Part shown: positions 42,679 through 62,245 of the stretch, in pieces | How the letters are laid out: the number at the start of each line of letters is the position of its first letter | Position numbering within the stretch: the stretch's first letter is position 1 | DNA from: Nonomuraea coxensis DSM 45129 | GTDB lineage: Bacteria > Actinomycetota > Actinomycetes > Streptosporangiales > Streptosporangiaceae | Direction: 5' to 3' | DNA length: 64,000 nucleotides | NCBI RefSeq assembly: GCF_019397265.1 | Contig: NZ_CP068985.1 | Location: 2,584,501-2,648,500 of the forward strand | Position numbers and translations under genes: made by a program | Notes under the pieces: generated by a model | What the model was told of the DNA's origin: nothing | Seen by the model: the letters and a program-made list of their open reading frames with translations, nothing else | Database searches by the model: none

Positions 42679-43593
42679 GTGGACGACGCCTCCCGCCTGC
42701 CCGGCTACCCGTTCGCGTCCCACTGGTTCGCGAGGGACGGCCTGCGCCAGCACTACGTGGACGAGGGCGAGGGCGCTCCGGTGCTCATGCTGCACGGCAA
42801 CCCGTCATGGAGCTACCTGTGGCGGCGGCTGATCACGGCGCTGCGCGGCGAGCACCGCTGCCTCGCGCCGGACCACATCGGCATGGGCCTGTCGGACAAA
42901 CCGGGCGAGGACCGCTACGCCCACACCCTGGCCTCCCGCGTGGCCGACCTGGACGCGCTGGCCGCGTACCTCGTCGAGCGCCGGGGCGTCCAGGACCGGG
43001 GCTGGACGCTGGTGATGCACGACTGGGGCGGCCCGATCGGCATGGCCTGGGCCGCCCGCCACCCAGGCCTGGTGGCGCGGCTCGTCGTGCTCAACACCGC
43101 AGCCTTCCCCAACCCGTACGGCGAGCGGGTACGCCCCGCGCTGCGGCTGCCGCTCTGGCTGCTGCGCGAGACCGCGGCGGGCGAGCGCCTGTTCCTGCGC
43201 CATCACGCCTTCGCCCGGCTGGCCACGCTGCCGCCGTTCGGGCTGCGCCGCCGCCTGCCGGGGGACGTGCGCGCCGCGTTCCTCGCCCCCGGCCGCGACC
43301 CTGGGCACCGGCTGGCGGTCCGCCGTTTCGTCCAGGACATCCCGCTGGGCCCGGCCGACCCGGCCTGGCCGCTGCTGCTGCGGGCGGAGGAGGGCGTGCG
43401 CGCGTGCGCCGACCGGCCCGTGCTGATCGGCTGGGGGCTGCGCGACCCGGTCTTCGACCGCGCGATGCTGCGCGAGTGGCGCCGCCGCCTGCCGCACGCG
43501 GTGGTGCGCGCCTACCGGGACGCCGGCCACTACGTGCTGGAGGACGCCCACGACCGGCTGGTGCCGGAGATCGCCGCGTTCCTGCGCCGCTGA
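42679..43593 (+). CDS. oleB: OleB-like alpha/beta hydrolase (beta-lactone decarboxylase)
   Basis: This 304-residue alpha/beta hydrolase is of the haloalkane dehalogenase branch. The nucleophile is Asp115 in VMHDWGGPIG, an acid candidate is Asp256 in GLRDPVFD, and the general base is His284 in AGHYVLED. OleB uses an Asp nucleophile to convert cis-beta-lactones to olefins, so an alkene product rather than a stable lactone is predicted. GTG 42679 follows the oleD stop after 3 bp. Its last 64 bp overlap the convergent MMPL gene. Confidence 0.8.
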   Translation: MDDASRLPGYPFASHWFARDGLRQHYVDEGEGAPVLMLHGNPSWSYLWRRLITALRGEHRCLAPDHIGMGLSDKPGEDRYAHTLASRVADLDALAAYLVERRGVQDRGWTLVMHDWGGPIGMAWAARHPGLVARLVVLNTAAFPNPYGERVRPALRLPLWLLRETAAGERLFLRHHAFARLATLPPFGLRRRLPGDVRAAFLAPGRDPGHRLAVRRFVQDIPLGPADPAWPLLLRAEEGVRACADRPVLIGWGLRDPVFDRAMLREWRRRLPHAVVRAYRDAGHYVLEDAHDRLVPEIAAFLRR

Positions 43594-45737
43594 GCGCCGG
43601 GCAGCCACCAGTTGTGCCGCCCGAGCAGCCGCATCAGGGCCGGGACGAGCACCATGCGGATCAGGGTGGCGTCCAGGACGATCGCGACGGCGACGGCGAA
43701 GCCGCCCTGCTGGAAGTCGGCCCGCCGGGTGAACATCAGCCCGGCGAACGTGACCGCCATGATCGCCGCCGCCAGCGTGACGGGCCGCGCGGTGTGCCGC
43801 AGCCCGTGCAGCACCGCCGCCGTGTTGTCGCCGGTGCGGCGGTAGTGCTCGTGCACCCGGTGGACGAGGAACACCTCGTAGTCCAGCGACAGCCCGAACA
43901 CGAGGGTGAAGATGACCAGCGGCAGCAGGACGTTGACGTCCGGGGTGCGTCCGGTGTCCTGGAAGGCGAGGGTGAGCAGGCCGAACGTCGCGCCGACGCA
44001 CAGCAGGTTCATGGCGACGGCCTTGAGCGGGATCAGCAGGCTGCGGAAGGTGACCAGCAGCAGCACGAACGACGCCGGCAGCACCACCGGCAGCACCCGC
44101 CACAGCCCGGTCAGCGCCGCCGCCGACAGGTCGGCGAGCCGCGCGGCCGGGCCGACCGCGTGGACCCGCTGGCCCGGGGGCAGCAGGCGGGCGGCGAGCG
44201 CGCGCAGGTCCCGCTGGAACGCGGCCGCCTGCTCGCCGTCCGGCGCGAACCGGTCGGCGACCAGCATCAGCGTCAGGTCCCTGCCGTTGTCGAACGCGCT
44301 CACCAGCGACACCCGGGGGTCGGCCCGCAGCGCCGCGGCCAGCGCGGTGGTGTCCACCGGGGGCGTGCCGGGAGGGTGCGGCAGGGCCAGGCTCGTCAGG
44401 CCGGCCAGCCCGTCCCGCTCCAGCTGGGCCAGCCCGCCGCCCATGTCGGTGCCGGACAGGGTGTCGCGGTCGTAGTGGAGGCCCGTCCGCAGGTGCAGCA
44501 CCGGCGCGGCGGCGAGGAGCAGCAGCACGACGGCGGCGGTGGCGTACCTGACGGGGTGGCGCATGAGGTGGGCGGCGCCGCGCGTCCACGCGGGGGAGCG
44601 CTCGCGGCCGGGCCGCCGCCAGGGCAGCGTGCCCCACCCCAGCCGGCGGTCCAGCAGGGGGAGCAGCGCCGGGGCCAGCGTCAGCGCGGCCGGCGCGGTG
44701 ACGCCGGCCGCCAGCATGCCCGCCAGCGCCATCGACCGCGCCCACGGCACCCCGACGACCAGCAGCGCCGCCGACGTGACGAGGATGGCGAGCGCGCACC
44801 ACGCCACCGTGCCGCCGGCCGTGGCGGTGGCGTGCGCGGCGGCGGTCACCGGCGGCCGGCCGGCGTGGCGGGCCTGGCGGTAGCGCAGCAGGATGATCAG
44901 CGTGTAGTCCAGTCCCAGGCCGACCGCCATGGTGACGGTGTAGGTCAGGACGGTCGAGTCGACCGGCCAGAACCGGCTCGCGAGGGCGAGCGCGCCGAGT
45001 GCGGTGAGGATGGCCGCGCCGCCCACCAGCAGCGGCACGGCGGCGGCGCCGAGCGCGCCGAGCCCGAGCACGAGCAGCAGCCCGGCCAGCGGGACGGTCC
45101 TGCTCTCCGTCTCGCGCAGGTCGGCGAGGTCGGTGTGGGCGAGCTGGGCGAAGGCCCGGCTGACGCCGAGGATCGTGACGCCGACCGCGCCTCCCGACGC
45201 CTGCAGGGCCGCGCGCCGCGCGTCGGCGAGCTGGCCGGGCAGGTTGCGCTGGCGGGCGGGCTCGTCACCGAGCACCCCGGCCAGCACGTACGCGTGCCGC
45301 TCCGCCTGCCCGCCGACCGGCGGCAGCGGCAGGAGCGCGCCCACGTCGGGCCGGGCGTCGAGGGCCCGCGCCACGGCCGCCACCGTCCGCTGGTAGAGCG
45401 GCTCCCGCGCGGCCAGCGTCGGTGAGGAGAAGGCCAGCAGCACCTGCTCGGTGCCCTGCCCGGGGAAGCCGCGGGCGATCACGGCGGCGGCCACGGCCGA
45501 CGGCGAGCCGGGCACCTCCAGCGAGGGCGGCGTCAGCCGCCCGGTCAGGCCGGGCAGCAGCGCGGCCGAACCCGCGGCGAGGGCCAGCCACAGGGCGGCG
45601 ACGAGCCGCCGGCGCCGGGCGAGAGCACGCCCCCAACGGCCGAGCGCCGCCGGCGCCCGTGGGGGGCCGGCGGCGTCCTCGTGAAGGTCCGGGCCGATCG
45701 TGGCGGCCGTGGTCCGTGTCGCTTTGGCGCCGCTCAT
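43530..45737 (-). CDS. MMPL-family membrane transporter
   Basis: This 735-residue RND/MMPL protein has about twelve membrane helices in two halves, each preceded by a porter-like extracytoplasmic loop. Typical features are GLGLDYTLIILLRYR and FGLSLDYEVFLVHRVHEHY, which carry the Asp-Tyr pairs that relay protons. MMPL proteins export lipids. Next to the ole operon it may export the olefin or a precursor, although the genes are convergent. ATG 45737 is preferred over GTG 45743. A separate promoter (45778-45806) lies upstream. Confidence 0.88.
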   Translation of the reverse strand: MSGAKATRTTAATIGPDLHEDAAGPPRAPAALGRWGRALARRRRLVAALWLALAAGSAALLPGLTGRLTPPSLEVPGSPSAVAAAVIARGFPGQGTEQVLLAFSSPTLAAREPLYQRTVAAVARALDARPDVGALLPLPPVGGQAERHAYVLAGVLGDEPARQRNLPGQLADARRAALQASGGAVGVTILGVSRAFAQLAHTDLADLRETESRTVPLAGLLLVLGLGALGAAAVPLLVGGAAILTALGALALASRFWPVDSTVLTYTVTMAVGLGLDYTLIILLRYRQARHAGRPPVTAAAHATATAGGTVAWCALAILVTSAALLVVGVPWARSMALAGMLAAGVTAPAALTLAPALLPLLDRRLGWGTLPWRRPGRERSPAWTRGAAHLMRHPVRYATAAVVLLLLAAAPVLHLRTGLHYDRDTLSGTDMGGGLAQLERDGLAGLTSLALPHPPGTPPVDTTALAAALRADPRVSLVSAFDNGRDLTLMLVADRFAPDGEQAAAFQRDLRALAARLLPPGQRVHAVGPAARLADLSAAALTGLWRVLPVVLPASFVLLLVTFRSLLIPLKAVAMNLLCVGATFGLLTLAFQDTGRTPDVNVLLPLVIFTLVFGLSLDYEVFLVHRVHEHYRRTGDNTAAVLHGLRHTARPVTLAAAIMAVTFAGLMFTRRADFQQGGFAVAVAIVLDATLIRMVLVPALMRLLGRHNWWLPGAQRRRNAAISGTSRSWASSST

Positions 45738-45777
45738 GCGCACCGACCCCCGATTGTCACCCTACGCGAATGATCCA

Positions 45778-45806
45778 CTACTACGCGATCATGGCGGGGA
45801 GTTCAA
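45778..45806 (-). promoter_or_regulatory. Sigma-70-type promoter candidate for the MMPL gene
   Basis: On the minus strand TTGAAC (45806-45801), a 17-nt spacer and TAGTAG (45783-45778) lie in an AT-richer patch 41 bp before the MMPL start. The transporter can therefore be expressed apart from the NRPS genes that precede it on the same strand. Confidence 0.45.
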
Positions 45807-45846
45807 CGAGGGGCCCGGGGACGGCGCGGCGGCCGCCCCCGGTAAG

Positions 45847-45863
45847 CACGCGGTCAGCGCGTG
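45847..45863 (-). terminator. Small hairpin after the NRPS/PKS-MFS gene
   Basis: CACGCG (45847-45852), loop GTCAG, CGCGTG (45858-45863) lies two bases past the stop of the megasynthase gene on the minus strand. The stem is only 6 bp, so termination is tentative. Confidence 0.35.
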
Positions 45864-45864
45864 G

Positions 45865-55442
<9,578 letters not shown>

Positions 55443-55446
<4 letters not shown>

Positions 55447-58400
55447 GCGTCACCCTCCATCGACCGCAGCAGCGCCGCGGCCTCCTCGTCCGAGACCGCC
55501 GCGACCATCAGGTAGAGCTCCGCCGCCGACTCCACGTCGGGAGTGCTGAGCTGCGCGGCCAGCCCGGCGACGGTGGGGTGCGCGAACAACGTCCGCAGGG
55601 GGACGGGAACGTCCAGCGCCTCGCGCAGCCGGGAGGCGATCCGGGTGGCGTTGAGCGAGTGGCCGCCGAGCTCGAAGAAGTCGTCGTCGCGGCCGACCGG
55701 CCCGCCCAGCACCTCCTCCCAGACGGCGGCGATGGCCCGCTCCAGCGGCGTGACGGGCGGCGTGACCGTCCGTTCAGGGCGGCCGGGGTCCGGCAGGGCG
55801 TGCCGGTCGACCTTGCCCGACGGGTTCACCGGCAGGGCCGCGAGCTCCACGAACGCGGCCGGCACCATGTAGTCCGGCAGCCGCTCGGCCAGGTGGTCGC
55901 GCAGCCCGGCCGGGGTCGCGCCGCCCCCGGGGCGGGTCACCACGTACGCGGCCAGCGCGCCCTCGCGCACGGTCACGAACGCCTCCCGCACCGCCGGATG
56001 CCCGGTCAGCACGGCGGCGATCTCGCCGGGCTCGACCCGGTAGCCGCGGATCTTGACCTGGTCGTCCGCCCGGCCCAGGAACTCGACCTCGCCCGCCGCG
56101 TTCCTGCGGGCCAGGTCGCCGGTCCGGTAGAGCCGGCGGCCGTCCCGCCAGGTGACGAAACGCTCGGCGGTCAGCTCGGGCCGGCCGTGGTAGCCGCGCG
56201 CCAGGCACGCGCCGCCGAGGTGCAGCTCGCCGGGCACGCCGTCGGGCGCCAGGTTGCCGAGCCGGTCGAGGATCAGCGCCTGGACGCCGGGCACCGGGCG
56301 GCCGATGGGCGGCAGGCGCGGCCAGTCGCCCGGCGGCCCGGTGAGCGTGTGCGCCAGGTCGATGATCGCGCCCTCGGTGGGGCCGTACTGGTTGTGCAGC
56401 GTCATCCACGGCTTGACGAAGGCTTCGAGCTGCGGGGTGACCTGGAGCTGCTCGCCCGCGGTGATCACCTCGCGGAGCGTGGCGGGCGGCTCGGTCCCGG
56501 CCGCGGCCAGCGACTGCAGCGCCACGAACGGCAGGAAGACGCGCTCCACCCGGTGCCTGGCGAGGTGGCCGAGCAGCGCGGCCGGGTCGCGCCGCGTGTC
56601 GTCGTCCACCAGGACCAGCGTCCCGCCGTGCGCCCAGGTCGCGAACATCTCCTGCACCGACACGTCGAAGCCGAGCGCGGTGAACTGCAGGGTCCGGTAC
56701 GCGCCGGAGTGCCAGGCGATGAGGTTGGCCACCGGCCGGTGGGTCATCTCGACGCCCTTGGGCAGGCCGGTCGAGCCCGAGGTGAACAGGATGTAGGCGA
56801 GGTTGTCCGGACCTGCCGCGCCGACCTTGCTGACAGCGCTGTCATGACGGCTGTCAGATCGTGTGTCAGGACGGCCGGCGGGGTCCGCGTCCACGAGGAC
56901 GGGCCGTTCGTGCGGCAGCCCGCCCGCCAGCGTGCTGTGCGTCACGAGGACCCCGGTGTCCACCTGGCCGAGCACCTGGGTGAGCCGGGCCGGCGGGTAG
57001 GAGGGGTCGAGCGGCACGTACGCGCCGCCCGCCTTGAGGATGCCGAGCAGCGCCACCGGCAGGTCGAGCGAGCGCGGCACGTGCAGCCCGACCGGCACCT
57101 CGGGGCCCACCCCCAGCTCGCGCAGCAGGTGGGCCAGCCGGTTCGCGCGCCGGTCCAGCTCGGCGTAGGTCAGCTCCGCGCCGTCGAACTCGGCGGCGAC
57201 CGCGTCCGGCGTCCGGTCCGCCTGCCGCTCGAACAGCTCGTGCAGGCACACGTCCGGGCCCCGGCCCGGCGGCTCGGGATCGGCGGCGAGCAGCGCCGAC
57301 AGCGGCGCGGCCGGATCGGCGGCCACCTGCACCAGCACGCGCACGTAGTCCCGCAGCAGCCGCTCGGCGGCGGCCCTGGTGAACACGTCGGCGGCGAACT
57401 CCAGCCCGATCTCCGGCCCGCCCGCGTGCAGCACCAGGTCGGCCTTCGCGCCGCCGTTCTCCAGCTCCTCCAGCATGCGGAAGCCCACCCCGCCGCCCCG
57501 GCGGGCGCCCGGCGGCTCCTGCATCGCGAACATCACCTCGAACGGCGGCCGGCCGTCGGGGCACAGCTCCCGCACGATCTCCTCCAGCGGCACGTCCGCC
57601 GGGGTGGCGAGGACCTCCGCCCGCACCCGGGCGAGCAGCCGCTGGAACGACGGGTCGCCGGCCAGGCCGGTCCTGATGGGCAGCGTCTCGACGAAGAAGC
57701 CGATCACGCCCTCCGCGCCGGGGGCCTCCCTGCCGGAGAACGGCACGCCGGTCACGATGTCGTCCTGTCCGCTCCAGCGGTGCAGCAGCGCCTGGAAGGC
57801 GGCGAACAGCACCATGAACGGGCTGGCCCCCTCCCGCCGGCCGAGCGCCGCCAGCGCGGCGGGCAGCCCGTCCGGCAGCGGAAGCGAGGTGCGCCCGCCG
57901 GGGCGCGGCGCGGCCCCCGCCCCCGGGCCGTCGCCGGGCAGCGCCAGGCGCGGGGGCGGCTGCTCCAGGACCTTCCGCCAGTGGCGGAGGCCGTCCGCCC
58001 CCTGCTCGCGGCGGCCGGGACGGACCGGCTCCGGCAGGCTCTCGCCCGCGTACAGGCGGGCCAGCTCGTCCAGGAACACCCCGGCCGACCAGCCGTCGAA
58101 GGCGATGTGGTGCACGGTCACCAGCAGCCGGTGCCGGTCGGGGGCGAGCCGCAGCAGCAGCGCCCGCAGCACCGGCCCGGTACGCAGGTCGAAGGGCTCG
58201 CGGGCGGCGCGCCCGGCCAGGCCGTCCACGGTGCCCGGCGTGGCGTCCACGACCGTGAACGGGACGGTCACCGACGGCTCGACCACGGGCACGGGCTCGC
58301 CGTCGCGCTCCTCGTAGCGGGTGCGCAGGGCCGGATGGCGGCGCACGATCTCCCCGACCGCCGCCTCCAGCCGCCCGGCGTCGAGCGGCCCGTCCAGCTC

Positions 58401-60209
58401 GAACAGGACGGGCACGTTGTACTGCGAGCCAGGGGCCACCTGGTCGATGAACCAGAGCCGGCGCCGCGCGGGCGTCAGCCCGTCCTCGGCGGCGGCGGCC
58501 GGCGCGGCCATCGGCGGGAGGGCGTCGATCGCGGCGGCGAGCGCGGCGAGACCGGGGTGCTCGAAGAGCAGGCGCGGCTCCACCGGCTTGCCCAGCCGCT
58601 CGCAGGCCCGCGCGGCCACGCGCATCGCCAGCAGCGACTGGCCGCCCAGTGCCAGGAAGTCGTCGCCGCGGCCGATCGGGCCGAAGCCGAGGACGTCCCG
58701 CCAGATTTCGGCGAGCAGCTCCTCGGTGGCGGTGACCGGCGGATCGACCGGGCGGGGCGGCCGGACCGGGTCCGGCAGCGCGGCCCGGTCCACCTTGCCG
58801 TTGCGGGTCAGCGGGAGCTCGTCCAGGAAGACCCAGGCGGTGGGGATCATGTAGCCCGGCAGGAACCCGCGCAGGTGGTCGCGGGCCTCCTGCTCGCCGG
58901 CCGTGCCGACGACGTACGCCACCAGGTCGTGGCCGCGGACGGCGGCGGTGGCGGCCTCCACCCGGGGATGGCGGCGGAGCACGGTCTCGATCTCGGCGAG
59001 CTCGACCCGGTTGCCGCGGATCTTGACCTGGTCGTCCGTCCGGCCCAGGTACTCGTACGCGCCCGCGTGGTCGCGGCGGGCCAGGTCGCCGGTGCGGTAG
59101 AGGAGCGTGCCGTCCCGGTGGCGGAGGAAGCGCTCGGCCGTGAGGTCGGGCCGGCCGAGGTAGCCGAGGCCGAGGTGCGCGCCGCCGAGGTGGATCTCGC
59201 CCTCCTCGGCCGGGTTCAGGTCCTCGTCCAGCAGGCGGACCTCCACGCCGGGCAGCGGCGAGCCGAGCGCGGGCGGCCGGGTGCGCTCGTCCGACGGGGG
59301 GACCTCGCCGGCGATGGTGATGACCGCGCACTCGGCGGGGCCGTACATGTTGAACAGCCGGAAGGGCAGGCCGGGGCGCGGGTGGACGGTGAGCCGGTCG
59401 CCGCCGGTGGCGAGCGTCGCGAGCTTGGTGCCGGCCGGCCAGGACAGGCCGAGCAGGCCCTCGGCGATCGGGGTGGGCGCGAAGCAGGTGGTCAGCTCCT
59501 GCGCCACGATCCAGTCGCGGAGCGCGGGCAGCGAGAGCCGGGTGCGCTCGCCGGGGATGACGATCGTGGTGCCGGCGGTCAGGCACCGCCAGATCTCCCA
59601 CACCGAGGCGTCGAAGCCGGGGCTGGCCAGCAGCCCGGAGCGGCCGCCCCTGCCCAGGGTGTCGTGCGACCACTTCAGCAGGCTGGACAGCGCGCGGTGC
59701 GGGACGAGCGCGCCCTTCGGCGCGCCGGTCGAGCCGGAGGTGTGCACGACGTAGGCGAGGTCGCCCGGCTCGACGGCGGGGGCCGGCACGTCCGGGGGCG
59801 CCGCGTCCGACAGCGTGTCGATGACGGGGACGCCGTCCGGGACCAGGTGCCGCCACTCCGGCGCGGTCACCACGGCGGCCGCGCCCGCGAGCATGACGCG
59901 GACGCGTTCCGGCGGCGTGGCCGCGTCGATCGGCGCGAAGGCGAGCCCGGCCTTGAGGACGCCGAGCTGGCCCGCGACCAGCCGGATGGAACGGTCCGCG
60001 AGGACCGCCGCCCAGCGCTGCGGGCCTGTGCCCGGTGCCGTCGCCGGCACGCGGCGCAGCTGCGCGGCGAGGTCGTTCGCCATGCGGTCGAGCTGCTCGT
60101 AGGTGAGTTGATCCGAATCGGCGGAAATGGCCACCCTTTGTGGGGCGGTATCCCGCTGTTCCTGGTAAAGCTGCAGAACAGATGCTAAGGGTGCTGCATC
60201 TGACGTCAT
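55443..60209 (-). CDS. Nonribosomal peptide synthetase, A-T-C-A-T initiation protein
   Basis: This 1588-residue protein starts with an A domain and no C domain, so it loads the first residue: A1 (TSGSTGAPKG near 160), T (GGQSLLAM near 524), C (HHIAFDGWS near 700), A2 (TSGSTGLPKG near 1145), T (GGHSLNAT near 1515). It ends in an acidic tail (SDEEAAALLRSMEGDA) that may dock to the basic N-terminus of the next protein (QQRRLLDALREKKRRQ). My reading of the pocket codes is DAWFAGMVIK for A1 (nearest remembered: Leu) and DVQFIAQIIK for A2 (nearest: Pro); both are uncertain. ATG 60209 is chosen; GTG 60215 is possible. No MbtH gene is in the window. Confidence 0.92.
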
Positions 60210-60264
60210 TCTCACGCCTACCGTTTTGTTGAGTTGTAAACCGTTTGTGTCGGCGCCGCCGATC

Positions 60265-60294
60265 AGAATGGCCCGGTGTCGGAATCAGTGTCAA
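60265..60294 (-). promoter_or_regulatory. Promoter candidate for the NRPS operon
   Basis: On the minus strand TTGACA (60294-60289) is followed after 18 nt by CATTCT (60270-60265), 56 bp before the NRPS start, in the lowest-GC stretch of the region. The -35 is perfect for the main vegetative sigma factor; the -10 is weak. Confidence 0.45.
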
Positions 60295-60321
60295 TACGTA
60301 ATGAGTCCGATTCGGTGGCAC

Positions 60322-60350
60322 TTGATCATCCGCGTCGCCGCGCCTAACCT
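60322..60350 (+). promoter_or_regulatory. Promoter candidate for the GDPD-like gene, predicted leaderless
   Basis: TTGATC (60322-60327), a 17-nt spacer and TAACCT (60345-60350) are followed six bases later by the ATG at 60357. The expected transcription start therefore falls on or next to the start codon, and no ribosome site is visible. This fits a leaderless mRNA, common in actinobacteria. Confidence 0.5.
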
Positions 60351-60356
60351 TCCCCC

Positions 60357-61151
60357 ATGAGAACGAGGACCGGAGCGGTGTCGCTGGCCGTGGCGGTGGC
60401 CGTGACGGTCCCGGCCGCCGGGCTTCCCGCCCACGCCGCCCGCGCGGCCGTCGCCTGCCCTCAGGTCTTCGGCCACGGCGGTTACCCGACCGGCGCCGAC
60501 CCCTGGGAGCGGGACAAGATCCGCCAGCCCAACAACCCGCGGGCACTCGACGACCAGAAGAGCTGGGGCGCCGACGGGGTCGAGGGCGACGTGCAGCTCA
60601 CCAGGCAGGGCACCAAGGCCGTCATGTGGCACAACACCTCCACCAACGGCCTGACCGGCGCCAGGCAGAACATCACCGACCTCTGGTGGGCCGCCGGCAC
60701 CGGCAACCTGCGCAGCCGCACCATCACGCGCGGCCCCTACACCGGCGAGCGGGTCTACACGCTGCGCGAATGGCTGGACCAGGTGCGCTCACGCGGCCTG
60801 GTCGCCCTCCTGGAGATCAAGCCCGAGACGAAGCCGATCCTGTCCAGCGCCACCTACGCGACCGCCGCCTGGAAGGAGATCTCCGACCCGATCAAGGAGC
60901 GGCAGGGCGCGCAGCGCATCCTGGTCTACTCGACCGACACGTGGATCCAGGCCGAGCTGGCCGAGCGCCACCCCACGCTGCTCAAGGGCGGCGCGGCCCG
61001 CTGGACCGACAGCGTGGCCTGGGAGGAGCCGCCGCCGTCCTGGACCGGCAACACCGCCCGCTGGCAGAGCGTCCTCGCCGCGGCCCCGGCGAGCGTGATG
61101 ACCAACTACACCAAGGAGTACCGGGCCTGGCTCAAGGGCGCGTGCGCCTGA
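60357..61151 (+). CDS. Secreted glycerophosphodiester phosphodiesterase-like protein
   Basis: This 264-residue protein has a signal peptide (about 1-31, ending AHAARA). The GDPD-type TIM-barrel pattern is present but altered: GHGG in place of the usual HRG, PNNPRAL in place of PENT, GADGVEGDVQLTRQG retaining the Glu/Asp metal ligands, WHNT in place of HD, and LLEIKPE. It should cleave phosphodiesters outside the cell, but the changed second His motif makes activity uncertain. It is divergent from the NRPS operon and ends 3 bp from the convergent secreted-protein gene. Confidence 0.75.
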   Translation: MRTRTGAVSLAVAVAVTVPAAGLPAHAARAAVACPQVFGHGGYPTGADPWERDKIRQPNNPRALDDQKSWGADGVEGDVQLTRQGTKAVMWHNTSTNGLTGARQNITDLWWAAGTGNLRSRTITRGPYTGERVYTLREWLDQVRSRGLVALLEIKPETKPILSSATYATAAWKEISDPIKERQGAQRILVYSTDTWIQAELAERHPTLLKGGAARWTDSVAWEEPPPSWTGNTARWQSVLAAAPASVMTNYTKEYRAWLKGACA

Positions 61152-61154
61152 CCC

Positions 61155-61547
61155 TCAGTCGATCCTGCGGCACACCGTCACCGGCAGACGGGCGGACCAC
61201 GTCCTGGTGACGGAGTCGTACGCCTCGGCGTAGCCGTTGCCGCTGCCGTTGCACGGCGAGGCGAGCGGCGTGTCCACGTAGACGGCCCCGCCCGGCGTCA
61301 CCGGATGCGTACGCGCGACCGCCCACTTGCCGAAGGCCGGGACGCCGTTGCGGAACTTGACGCTCACGTAGACCCGGCCGCCGACGGTGAAGTTGCCGCC
61401 CGCCACCTTGAGGTGACCGGCGTAGGTGTAGGTGAACAGGAAGGGCCGGCCGCCCTGCGACGTGTCCGCGTGCGCGGGGCCCGCGACGGTCGTGGCGATC
61501 ACGGCGGCGGCGATGACGCCGAGCAGGGCGCGCAGGTGACGGTTCAT
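61155..61547 (-). CDS. Small secreted beta-rich protein, 130 residues
   Basis: ATG 61547 has GGGAGAAG upstream. A signal peptide (about 1-27, ending GPAHAD) precedes a Gly/Thr/Val-rich mature domain with two Cys (near residues 99 and 126) that could form one disulfide. Alternating hydrophobic residues suggest an all-beta fold. I do not recognise the family. It is convergent with the GDPD-like gene; no partner on its own strand is close. Confidence 0.65.
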   Translation of the reverse strand: MNRHLRALLGVIAAAVIATTVAGPAHADTSQGGRPFLFTYTYAGHLKVAGGNFTVGGRVYVSVKFRNGVPAFGKWAVARTHPVTPGGAVYVDTPLASPCNGSGNGYAEAYDSVTRTWSARLPVTVCRRID

Positions 61548-61636
61548 CGGCTTCTCCCGGGTGACGGTCCGTGCGATACGTCACCATTGAGCGCCGGGGC
61601 GCTTGCGGCCCGCCTGCGGATCGCTGGACGCCTGGT

Positions 61637-62245
61637 TCAGCGGCGCAGGCGGGCGACGGTGGCGGCCTCGTCCCAGACCTCGCCGTACTTCGCCTGGATG
61701 TCGAACAGCGACGCCTCGTGCGGGCCGGGGTCGCGGTCGCCCACGGCCTGCCTCACCACGATCGGCACGAACCCGTGCTGGACGGCGTCCACCGCCGTCG
61801 CCCGCACGCAGCCGCTGGTCGACACCCCGCAGATGACCAGCGTGTCCACCCGCGAGGCGGTCAGCGCGGCGGCGAGCGCGGTGCCGAAGAACGCGCTGGC
61901 GTACTGCTTGACGATCACCAGCTCGTCCGGCGCGGGCGCGACCTCGGGCATGAGCGCGCCGAGCGGCCCGTCGCCGACCAGGTGCCGCAGCGGCGCGACC
62001 TTGCGGAAGAACAGGCCGCCGTCCACGCCGCCCGGCCCGTACGCCACCCGCGTGTGCACGACCGGCGTCCCGGCCGCGCGGGCGGCGGCCAGCACCCGGG
62101 CCGCCGAGCCGAGGCAGTCCCGCGAGCCCATGTAGAGCTCCGCGCCCGGCTCGAAGTAGGCCCGCATCAGATCGACGAGGATGAGCGCCGGGCGCTCGCC
62201 GAACTCCAGCGAGCGCCCGAACACCTCCTCGTGCGGCCTGCTCAC
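61637..62245 (-). CDS. Isochorismatase-family cysteine hydrolase
   Basis: This 202-residue protein has the catalytic triad of the family: Asp in ALILVDLMRAYF, Lys in VIVKQYASAFFG and Cys in CGVSTSGCVRATA. N-carbamoylsarcosine amidase and related amidases look like this. GTG 62245 overlaps the hydantoinase B stop as GTGA, so they are coupled. In that context it probably hydrolyses an N-carbamoyl amino acid produced by the hydantoinase, as in creatinine or methylhydantoin breakdown. The substrate is inferred. Confidence 0.82.
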   Translation of the reverse strand: MSRPHEEVFGRSLEFGERPALILVDLMRAYFEPGAELYMGSRDCLGSAARVLAAARAAGTPVVHTRVAYGPGGVDGGLFFRKVAPLRHLVGDGPLGALMPEVAPAPDELVIVKQYASAFFGTALAAALTASRVDTLVICGVSTSGCVRATAVDAVQHGFVPIVVRQAVGDRDPGPHEASLFDIQAKYGEVWDEAATVARLRR

